NCBI GenBank assembly: GCA_012799265.1
Contig: JAAZLP010000288.1
Coordinates: forward strand, 1 to 9,688
Source: Phyllobacteriaceae bacterium
GTDB lineage: Bacteria; Pseudomonadota; Alphaproteobacteria; Rhizobiales; Devosiaceae
DNA: 9,688 bases
Direction of reading: 5' to 3'
This document shows positions 1 to 5,387 of this stretch, in pieces. Position numbers and translations under genes: made by a program. The stretch's first letter is position 1; each line of letters begins with the position of its first letter. The notes under the pieces were generated by a model. That model was not told where the DNA came from and ran no database searches. It worked only from the letters and a program-made list of their open reading frames with translations.

Positions 1-950
1 ACCGCTTCGGCGACCTGTACCGGTGCGACTCCGCGCGGGTCGCGCAGGGGCAGCGGCACATTGATGCCGTTGATTTCCATGACGGACCGATTGCCACCAT
101 CCGCTGTTGTCGTGACTTTCACCGCGCCGTCAGCGACAGGACGAGCCTGACAGCTGGACGACTTGTCGAAGGCGTTACGATAGGCAAAGGCGGTCGGCAG
201 CGAGGTATAGGGCGATCCGTTGATGGACCGCATCTGCTCCGGCTCCTGACCGGGATTGTCGTAATAGTAGAGTTCTACGGGCGTTGACGGACACATCTGC
301 TGGCAGGTCTGGGCGTCCGTGCTGAGATAGTCCGTTACCGTGGAATAGCTGATCGGCCAGAAATAGCCGTCCGACAGGCGTACGCAGACGGTGCGGATGG
401 TCTGGTAACCCTGATAGCCCCAGTAGTCGCCGCCATCGATGAAGTCGCCATCGGTGAAATCTTCCTCGGACGTGGTGCCGAAGATGCGCTCGAAAATGTT
501 GCGACGGTCCTGGGTGAATGTGGCGTTGGAACCGCGGTCGCAGCGGAAGCGGGCCATTTCCTGCAGGATTGCTTCGCGCTGCTGGGCGACAGCGTTACCG
601 GTTTCGACCGATTGGGCGACGGACGCATATTGGGCACGGAGGTCGAGAACCTGGCGGGCGATGCCCTGGCACTGCGGCGTCAGTACCCGACCGGCGCGCG
701 CATCATCATTGCAGCCCTGACGGATATACTGGCTCTCTGCGTTCTGCACCTGGCGCTGCAACTGACGCGCAGCATTGGTGGAATTTCCCACCTGGCGAAA
801 ATCGGCATTACGATCAAACTGCGCGAGCGCGGCCTGCAATTGCTGGCACTGGGCGGCCTGGGCATAGGCCGCGTCCACGTTCATGCCAAACATGATGGCC
901 GAAAGCACCAGGAGCGCGAGGGCGCGGAGGCCGGTCAAAGTGAAAGTCAC
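1..950 (-). CDS. DUF2865 domain-containing secreted protein, C-terminus cut off by window edge
   Basis: A continuous frame reads from GTG at 950 down to base 1 (316 complete codons); the 3' end lies outside the window. The N-terminus is a clear Sec signal peptide: a short n-region, a hydrophobic core LRALALLVLSAIMFGM (residues 8-23), and a likely cleavage after AYA (28-30). A Gln-rich, probably helical stretch (31-75) follows. Residues about 186-230 carry the DUF2865 hallmark: CVRLSDGYFWPIS, then paired Cys in a C-x3-C arrangement (206, 210-220 region), then CPSTPVELYYYD. Further Cys at 35, 80, 94, 137, 189 and 267 suggest disulfides in the periplasm. The family has no established function that I know of. 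GTG at 950 is chosen because the next in-frame stop lies upstream at 996-998 with no ATG between, and a weak GGGAA sits 6 nt before it. Internal ATGs would cut into the signal peptide. Transcribed divergently from the FAH-family gene. Confidence 0.85.
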   Translation of the reverse strand, partial: MTFTLTGLRALALLVLSAIMFGMNVDAAYAQAAQCQQLQAALAQFDRNADFRQVGNSTNAARQLQRQVQNAESQYIRQGCNDDARAGRVLTPQCQGIARQVLDLRAQYASVAQSVETGNAVAQQREAILQEMARFRCDRGSNATFTQDRRNIFERIFGTTSEEDFTDGDFIDGGDYWGYQGYQTIRTVCVRLSDGYFWPISYSTVTDYLSTDAQTCQQMCPSTPVELYYYDNPGQEPEQMRSINGSPYTSLPTAFAYRNAFDKSSSCQARPVADGAVKVTTTADGGNRSVMEINGINVPLPLRDPRGVAPVQVAEA

Positions 951-1110
951 CAGATATTCCCGTTCATGGGCTGCAATCGGGCAGCCATTCCGGGCTTAAG
1001 CCATCTATGCGAAGAGTGGCAAGACTATAGCGGCGCGCTTCCGTGCATGGTAGCGCCCTGGGATAATTTCGATCAGAAGTGACGCAACGAAGTCACGAGG
1101 AGACGACACT
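951..1110. promoter_or_regulatory. Divergent intergenic region between the DUF2865 and FAH-family genes
   Basis: These 160 bases must hold promoters for both outward-facing genes. On the plus strand GATAAT (1062-1067) matches the sigma-70 -10 consensus at 5 of 6 positions, but the corresponding -35 (TTCCGT, 1039-1044, 17-nt spacer) is poor. A 5-bp inverted repeat, GTGAC (1079-1083) and GTCAC (1092-1096), lies just before the strong Shine-Dalgarno GAGGAG (1097-1102). I cannot place a convincing minus-strand promoter; TTGCCA (1022-1017) is only a possible -35. Confidence 0.4.
1062..1067 (+). promoter_or_regulatory. Candidate -10 box for the FAH-family gene
   Basis: GATAAT differs from TATAAT at one position and lies 43 nt before the ATG at 1111, which would give a 5' UTR of roughly 35-40 nt. 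The matching -35 is weak, so this is a candidate only. Confidence 0.3.
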
Positions 1111-2124
1111 ATGAAGCTGGCAACCTTGCGCAATGGCCGCCCGGATGGGCAGCTGGTCGTGGTTTCAGCCGATCTCGGTCGCTATGTGGCTGCTGGTCGC
1201 ATCGCGCCGAACCTCCAGGTGGCGCTGGATGACTGGGAAACAGCCGCGCCGCTGCTGGCGGAACTTTCCAGCCAGCTTGATGCCGGTGCCATTGCGGGCC
1301 AGCCTTTCGACCCGGCGCTGGCCCTGGCGCCCTTGCCCCGTGCCTATCAGTGGATCGACGGCTCAGGCTATATGAGCCACCTCGAACGCGTTCGCTCGCT
1401 CAAGGGCAGCAAGGACGAGGAACTGCAATCGGTGCGCCCGCTCATCTATCAGGGGGGCTCTGATTCGCTCTCGGCACCCCATGACCCGATACTCGTTCCT
1501 TCAGACGATCTGGCGCTCGATTTTGAGGCCGAGGTCGGCGTCATTACCGGCCCGGTGCCCATGGGCGCGACCAAGGAGCAGGCCGCCGCCGCCATCCGCC
1601 TCGTCACCATTCTTAATGATGTGTCCCTGCGCAAACTCGTCGTCGACGACCTGCAGAACGGTTTCGGGTTCTTTCACGCCAAGCCGTCCACATCCTTTGC
1701 GCCGGTTGTGATCACGCCGGATAGCCTCGGCGCGTCCTGGAGCGACAATCGCCTTCATTTGCCCGTCCGGGTCGAGGTCAACGGCACCCTCTACGGCCAG
1801 CCAAATGCGGGGATCGGTGTTCAATTCGACCTGGCGGATCTCATTGTCGAGGCTGCTCGTACCCGTCGCCTGGCCGCCGGCACGATCATCGGCGGTGGCA
1901 CTGTGTCCAACGCACATGACGAGACCTTGCCGATCAAGCGCGACGGCATCGGCTTTGGTTGTATCGCCGAAGCGCGCACCGCCGAAAAAGCCAAGTTCGG
2001 CAGAGCCAGGACCGGCTTCCTCAAATCGGGTGATCAACTGCGTATTGGGGCAATAGATGCCTCTGGCCGCAGCGTTTTCGGCGACATGGATCAGAAGGTG
2101 CAGCTGCTTAAAGGGCGCCGGTAA
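1111..2124 (+). CDS. Fumarylacetoacetate hydrolase (FAH) family protein
   Basis: A 337-residue protein with the two-part layout of bacterial FAH-family enzymes. Residues 1-80 resemble the FAH N-terminal domain. From about 80 to 330 comes the FAH catalytic fold. Visible active-site features are the E-x-E metal ligands in DFEAEVGVI (E139, E141), the third acidic ligand D170 in ILNDVSLR, the catalytic-type lysine K191 in HAKPSTSFAP, and the GTIIGGGTVSN turn (257-267). The family uses Mg2+ or Ca2+ to cleave C-C bonds of acylpyruvate or fumarylacetoacetate-type substrates in the cytoplasm. The all-bacterial length and sequence suit a fumarylacetoacetase or acylpyruvase-like enzyme, but no homogentisate or gentisate pathway gene lies nearby, so the substrate is not settled. 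The ATG has GAGGAG 8 nt upstream. Terminator at 2267-2296. Confidence 0.9.
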   Translation: MKLATLRNGRPDGQLVVVSADLGRYVAAGRIAPNLQVALDDWETAAPLLAELSSQLDAGAIAGQPFDPALALAPLPRAYQWIDGSGYMSHLERVRSLKGSKDEELQSVRPLIYQGGSDSLSAPHDPILVPSDDLALDFEAEVGVITGPVPMGATKEQAAAAIRLVTILNDVSLRKLVVDDLQNGFGFFHAKPSTSFAPVVITPDSLGASWSDNRLHLPVRVEVNGTLYGQPNAGIGVQFDLADLIVEAARTRRLAAGTIIGGGTVSNAHDETLPIKRDGIGFGCIAEARTAEKAKFGRARTGFLKSGDQLRIGAIDASGRSVFGDMDQKVQLLKGRR

Positions 2125-2266
2125 CAATCTCGTCACTGTATTGGGCGCGGTCTCTCGGCGTGCCACTGTCACCATCTCGGTGGGCGACGCTGTGATGCCG
2201 CTACGGTGGTGTCGGGGGCGCTGGGTCGCCTGAGCCGGGAAAATTCATGTCGCCTCCAAAGCGATT

Positions 2267-2296
2267 GGGCGGCCTTCGGGCCGCCCTTTTTGTTTT
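2267..2296 (+). terminator. Intrinsic terminator after the FAH-family gene
   Basis: An uninterrupted 8-bp GC stem, GGGCGGCC (2267-2274) with GGCCGCCC (2279-2286), is closed by a TTCG tetraloop and followed by TTTTTGTTTT (2287-2296). This is a textbook rho-independent terminator for plus-strand transcription. On the minus strand no T-run follows, so it acts in one direction. It separates the FAH-family transcript from cysS. Confidence 0.92.
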
Positions 2297-2336
2297 CCGC
2301 TTGATTTCCCGCCTTGGCGAGGCCAATGTCCGCGCC

Positions 2337-2381
2337 ATGAAGACCAAGTGCACCATTACCGCCTGCATTATTAGCTGCTAA
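2337..2381 (+). CDS. Possible 14-codon Cys-rich leader peptide upstream of cysS
   Basis: ATG at 2337 reads MKTKCTITACIISC and stops at TAA (2379-2381), 94 nt before the cysS start. Three of 14 codons are TGC (Cys), including the last sense codon, which is striking directly before cysteinyl-tRNA synthetase and would suit a Cys-sensing leader. Against it: no good Shine-Dalgarno is seen (GAGG at 2319-2322 is too far away), no clear attenuator follows, and the frame also extends upstream to ATG 2247 (44 codons), which would be translated through the terminator hairpin. It may be chance. Confidence 0.2.
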   Translation: MKTKCTITACIISC

Positions 2382-2475
2382 CCACGCGTTGGCGGAGCAG
2401 TCTTCTTCATCCCGAATGTTGCAAGGATAGAGGCCTCCGTCAGGGCCCAAATGTGTCTGGCAACAGGGACTATCC

Positions 2476-3894
2476 ATGACGACGGCAAAGCCGCGAATTT
2501 CGCTCTACAACACGCTCACCCGCACCAAGGCGCCATTCGAGCCCATGGATGCGAAAAATGTGCGGATGTATGTCTGCGGCCCTACCGTTTATGACTTTGC
2601 CCATATCGGCAATGCGCGCCCTGTTATCGTCTTTGACGTGCTCTTCCGGCTGCTGCGCCATGTTTATGGCGCCGAGCATGTGACCTATGTCCGCAACATC
2701 ACGGACGTGGATGACAAGATCAACGCGCGCGCCCTGCGAGACTTCCCCCACCTCCCGCTCAATGAAGCGATCCGCCGCGTCACGGAAAAGACCGAAGCCC
2801 AGTTCCTGTCCGACGTGAAGGCGCTCGGCACCCTGGAGCCAACCGTCCAGCCACGCGCGACCGACAATATCGAACAGATGCAGACGCTGATCAGCGCGCT
2901 TCTGGATCGGGGCCACGCCTATAACGCCAATGGCGAAGTGCTCTTTCGCACCCGGTCGATGGAGGATTATGGCCAGCTTTCCGGCCGCAACCTCGAAGAC
3001 AATCTGGCGGGTGCGCGCATCGCCGTTGAGGCCCACAAGGAAGACCCGGCAGATTTCGTGCTCTGGAAGCAGTCATCCGAGACCGAACCGGGCTGGGACA
3101 GCCCATGGGGCCGCGGCCGTCCGGGCTGGCATATCGAATGCTCAGCCATGTCCGAGCGCTATCTCGGCCAGACCTTTGATATCCACGGCGGCGGGCTGGA
3201 TCTGATCTTTCCGCACCACGAGAACGAAATCGCCCAGTCCCGTTGCGCTCATGGCACCCACGCCATGGCCAATGTCTGGATGCACAATGGCTTCCTGCAG
3301 GTGGAGGGACAGAAGATGTCCAAGAGCCTCGGAAACTTCGTGACTATCAATGATCTCCTGGAAACCGGCGCCATGGGCGGGCGGGCGTGGATCGGGGATG
3401 TACTGCGTCTGGCCATGCTCATGACCCATTATCGTGAGCCCATCGATTTCTCGGTACGTAGGCTGGAGGAAGCTGAGGCCAAGCTGCTGGACTGGCAGCG
3501 CGCAGCAAAGGGTGCTGAAATCGCAGACAGCGATGTACCCGATGCTTCGGTCGTTGCCGAACTGGCCGACGATCTCAATTTCCATCGCGCTTCGGTTGCG
3601 TTGGATTTCATCGCCAAGAAGGCAAATCGCAATGAGGGCAATGCCCGCCATTGCCTCGCCGCGACGCTGAAGTTCCTCGGTTTCAGCCTTGATAGTCTTC
3701 TCACCTCGGATGAGGGCTGGGAAGCACCGGCCCATATTGCCACCGCCATCGCCGAGCGCCTCGAAGCACTCAACAGCAAGGATTTCGCCCGCGCGGACGC
3801 CATCCGCAACGAGCTCGCAGAACAGGGCATCGCGTTGCTCGACTATAAGGATGAGAACGGCCAGCGCGCTACCAAGTGGGAAGTGAAGCGGTAA
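2476..3894 (+). CDS. cysS: Cysteinyl-tRNA synthetase (CysRS)
   Basis: A 472-residue class I aminoacyl-tRNA synthetase, full length for bacterial CysRS, that charges tRNA-Cys with cysteine using ATP in the cytoplasm. Visible signatures: MYVCGPTVYD (31-40) opening the Rossmann fold; the HIGH-type motif as HIGN (43-46), a variant I associate with alphaproteobacterial CysRS; the four zinc ligands that select cysteine, C34, C222 (GWHIECSAMS), H247 and E251 (PHHENE); and KMSKS at 280-284. The C-terminal helical anticodon-binding part runs from about 320 to the end, finishing in the usual GxALLDYKD and TxW elements. ATG 2476 has AGGGA 6 nt upstream. The gene stands between two structured spacers and is probably transcribed alone or with the downstream operon. 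Confidence 0.98.
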   Translation: MTTAKPRISLYNTLTRTKAPFEPMDAKNVRMYVCGPTVYDFAHIGNARPVIVFDVLFRLLRHVYGAEHVTYVRNITDVDDKINARALRDFPHLPLNEAIRRVTEKTEAQFLSDVKALGTLEPTVQPRATDNIEQMQTLISALLDRGHAYNANGEVLFRTRSMEDYGQLSGRNLEDNLAGARIAVEAHKEDPADFVLWKQSSETEPGWDSPWGRGRPGWHIECSAMSERYLGQTFDIHGGGLDLIFPHHENEIAQSRCAHGTHAMANVWMHNGFLQVEGQKMSKSLGNFVTINDLLETGAMGGRAWIGDVLRLAMLMTHYREPIDFSVRRLEEAEAKLLDWQRAAKGAEIADSDVPDASVVAELADDLNFHRASVALDFIAKKANRNEGNARHCLAATLKFLGFSLDSLLTSDEGWEAPAHIATAIAERLEALNSKDFARADAIRNELAEQGIALLDYKDENGQRATKWEVKR

Positions 3895-3897
3895 TGC

Positions 3898-3973
3898 GGC
3901 GCCTGCTCAGCAATACGGTCCAGGTCCAGTCGGCGCTTTCGCCGCTGTGCCTGCGCGCATTGCTGACAGCGCC
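3898..3973. repeat. Long imperfect inverted repeat just after cysS
   Basis: Nested arms fold one 76-nt segment into a long hairpin. The outer arms are GGCGC (3898-3902) with GCGCC (3969-3973) and TCAGCAAT (3907-3914) with ATTGCTGA (3959-3966). The inner stem is CAGG (3921-3924) with CCTG (3950-3953), CAG (3927-3929) with CTG (3945-3947), and CGGCG (3931-3935) with CGCCG (3940-3944), closed by CTTT. It begins 3 nt after the cysS stop. There is no T-run, so it is not a standard intrinsic terminator; it could stabilise or process mRNA, or be a REP-like dispersed element. Confidence 0.6.
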
Positions 3974-3994
3974 TGTCACGACGTCACCATCATC

Positions 3995-4019
3995 CTGTCT
4001 CCGTTCAAAAGGGAGACAG
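3995..4019 (+). promoter_or_regulatory. Hairpin masking the ribosome binding site of the VOC gene
   Basis: CTGTCTCC (3995-4002) pairs perfectly over 8 bp with GGAGACAG (4012-4019) across a 9-nt A-rich loop. The 3' arm contains most of GGGAG (4011-4015), the Shine-Dalgarno placed 8 nt before ATG 4024. In the folded mRNA the ribosome site of the first operon gene would be buried. This could be a translational switch or RNA thermometer-like element; that function is inference. Confidence 0.5.
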
Positions 4020-4023
4020 CATT

Positions 4024-4407
4024 ATGCTTGATCACGTAGGTATTCTCGTCGCGGACTGGACCAAGGCGCGCGGCTTTTATGACGCCGCTCTGGGCGCGCT
4101 CGGCTACACGCTGCTCACCGAATTGCCCATCGAATATACTGGTGGCGTCAAAGTCGGTGGTTACGGCAAGGACAAGCCGGACTTCTGGCTTACCGAAGCC
4201 AAGGATGTCGGTCCGGGGCGCCACTACGCCTTTGTTGCCGCGAGCCACGCCGACGTCGACGCCTTCTACGCGGCTGCCATGGCCAATGGCGGTCGCGACA
4301 ATGGCGGCCCGGGTCCGCGCCCGCATTATCACGAGCACTACTACGGTGCTTTCGTTATCGACCCTGATGGCAACAACGTGGAGGCAGTCGTGCATGCCCC
4401 TGAATGA
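4024..4407 (+). CDS. VOC (glyoxalase/bleomycin resistance/dioxygenase) superfamily protein
   Basis: A 127-residue single-domain vicinal oxygen chelate protein made of two beta-alpha-beta-beta-beta modules. The start MLDHVGILVADWTKARGFYD is the classic first module, with H4 as a likely metal ligand. H67 (GRHYAFVA) and E120 (DPDGNNVEAV) are the expected partner ligands, and the FVIDPDGNNVE end is typical. Members bind a divalent metal and act as glyoxalases, epimerases, dioxygenases or thiol transferases; the substrate here cannot be read from the sequence. The RPHYHEHYYG stretch (99-108) is unusually His/Tyr rich. ATG 4024 is preceded by GGGAG, which lies inside a hairpin. The 3' end overlaps the next gene by 14 nt, indicating translational coupling with the GFA proteins. 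Confidence 0.9.
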   Translation: MLDHVGILVADWTKARGFYDAALGALGYTLLTELPIEYTGGVKVGGYGKDKPDFWLTEAKDVGPGRHYAFVAASHADVDAFYAAAMANGGRDNGGPGPRPHYHEHYYGAFVIDPDGNNVEAVVHAPE

Positions 4408-4870
4408 TGCTCATACAGGTGGTTGTCAGTGTGGCGCGGTTCGTTTCCGCGTCACACGTCTCGGCCGCCCCTCGATCTGCCATTGCCGCATGTGCCAGAA
4501 GGCTTTCGGCGGCTTCTTCGGTCCCTTGGTCACGGCGCATAATGCGATCTGGACCCGTGGCGAACCGAAGTGGTTCCAGAGTTCAAATGCGGCACGGCGC
4601 GCATTCTGCGGCGATTGCGGCACACCGCTCGCCTACGAAACAGTCTTCGGCCTGGAGTTGGCAATTGGCGCTTTCGACGACCCAAGCGTCGCCGCGCCAG
4701 AAATTCAGGTCAATCCTGCCGACAAGCTGCCTTTCTTCGATGGGCTGACGGATCTGCCAGTCCGCGCCGAAGTCAGCGACGAGTGGCGGGACTTCATGGC
4801 GGGTATCCATTCCAATCAACATCCCGATCACGACACAGCTGATTGGCCGCCCAAACGGGAGGGCGAGTGA
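4394..4870 (+). CDS. GFA family (CENP-V/GFA domain) zinc protein, first copy
   Basis: A 158-residue GFA-fold protein. Zinc-binding cysteines are all visible: C-x-C in GGCQCGAVRF (C11, C13), CHCRMC (C29, C31, C34) and CGDC (C72, C75), followed by GTPLAY. The family was named for glutathione-dependent formaldehyde activation, but that activity is disputed and most members are uncharacterised; treat it as a Zn thiol/aldehyde-handling candidate. The frame is open far upstream, inside the VOC gene, but ATG 4394 is the right start: it opens 8 residues before the conserved GGCQCGAVRF and has GGAGG (4380-4384) 9 nt upstream. It overlaps the VOC gene by 14 nt and shares one base with the next gene. 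The tail NQHPDHDTADWP is closely matched in the second copy. Confidence 0.9.
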   Translation: MPLNDAHTGGCQCGAVRFRVTRLGRPSICHCRMCQKAFGGFFGPLVTAHNAIWTRGEPKWFQSSNAARRAFCGDCGTPLAYETVFGLELAIGAFDDPSVAAPEIQVNPADKLPFFDGLTDLPVRAEVSDEWRDFMAGIHSNQHPDHDTADWPPKREGE

Positions 4871-5370
4871 TGGAGCGCTATGCCATGGAGGTGAGCGGCG
4901 GCTGCCAATGCGGCGCGGTGCGATACCACGCGACCGAAATGTTCGACAATTCCCACATCTGCCACTGTCGGATGTGCCAGAAGGCGGTGGGTAATATATT
5001 TGCGGCGCTGGTCGCGGCCCCGCGGGAGGCGATCACGTGGACAAGGGGAAAACCGGCTCGTTTCCGCAGCTCGGAGCACGTCGATCGCGGTTTCTGTCGC
5101 GCCTGCGGTACGCCTCTATTTTACGATGGTAGGTCCGGCAATCGCGTCAATTTCACGATCGGCTCTCTCGATCACCCGGAGCTCTTTCCTCCCGGTGCCA
5201 ATACCGGCAATGAGGCGCGCGTGCCCTGGTTCGCAACGCTTCTGAGCATTGGGGATGGCGGCGTGACCGAGCAACCCGATCAGGAGGATTGGTGGAGCGC
5301 CATCAAGTCGTCCAACAACCAGCATCCGGACCATAACACCGCTGTCTGGCCCTCGCCTAAGCAAGAATAG
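4870..5370 (+). CDS. GFA family (CENP-V/GFA domain) zinc protein, second copy
   Basis: A 166-residue paralogue of the preceding protein. The same cysteine pattern is present: C12 and C14 (GGCQCGAVRY), CHCRMC (C31, C33, C36) and CRAC (C76, C79), then GTPLFYDG. It differs in a longer segment around residues 105-135 and in WWSAIKSSNNQH before the shared tail PDHNTAVWP. ATG 4870 is chosen because it overlaps the previous stop as TGATG and has GGGAGGG (4857-4863) 6 nt upstream; an in-frame ATG at 4843 lies inside the first copy without such a site. The gene is therefore translated by reinitiation after copy one. Function is as uncertain as for its twin. It ends 17 nt before cimA. Confidence 0.9.
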   Translation: MERYAMEVSGGCQCGAVRYHATEMFDNSHICHCRMCQKAVGNIFAALVAAPREAITWTRGKPARFRSSEHVDRGFCRACGTPLFYDGRSGNRVNFTIGSLDHPELFPPGANTGNEARVPWFATLLSIGDGGVTEQPDQEDWWSAIKSSNNQHPDHNTAVWPSPKQE

Positions 5371-5387
5371 ACCATCAAGGCCCAAGC

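Larger units (their letters stand above)
2125..2475. other. 351-nt spacer between the FAH-family gene and cysS
   Basis: No normal-size gene is supported here. The first 142 nt (2125-2266) show only weak local pairing, e.g. GGCGAC against GTCGCC at 2225-2230. The perfect terminator at 2267-2296 follows. Beyond it lies a short Cys-rich reading frame (2337-2381), then a segment where GTTGC (2418-2422) can pair with GCAAC (2460-2464) right against the cysS Shine-Dalgarno (AGGGA, 2465-2469). A possible cysS -35 is TTGATT (2301-2306), but the hexamer 17 nt later (CAATGT) is a poor -10. The unexplained 142 nt before the terminator could be a long 3' UTR or a small RNA. Confidence 0.5.

Noticed and set aside
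439..1082. Plus-strand frames opposite the DUF2865 gene
   Set aside because: The minus strand holds one uninterrupted frame with signal peptide and DUF2865 motifs; the plus-strand frames have none.
1501..2175. Minus-strand frame of 224 codons opposite the FAH-family gene
   Set aside because: Lies entirely over conserved FAH catalytic motifs on the other strand and shows no family of its own.
2169..2477. Minus-strand 102-codon frame with four Cys near its N-terminus, filling the FAH-cysS spacer
   Set aside because: No Shine-Dalgarno before its ATG, it runs across the plus-strand terminator, its C-terminal half is basic and incoherent, and no family is recognisable.
2470..3036. Minus-strand frame of 188 codons opposite cysS
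   Set aside because: Antisense to the CysRS catalytic domain; a high-GC coding shadow.
3142..3735. Minus-strand frame of 197 codons opposite cysS
   Set aside because: Antisense shadow over the KMSKS half of CysRS; no motif or ribosome site.
2476..3894. HIGN instead of HIGH in CysRS as a sign of inactivity
   Set aside because: Zinc ligands, KMSKS and full length are intact, and HIGN is, to my knowledge, a normal variant in alphaproteobacterial CysRS.
4079..4393. Upstream extension of the first GFA frame inside the VOC gene
   Set aside because: The extension is Ser/Thr/Arg-rich noise in another frame of the VOC gene; the Shine-Dalgarno and the conserved GGCQCGAVRF place the start at 4394. 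It is not a VOC-GFA fusion.
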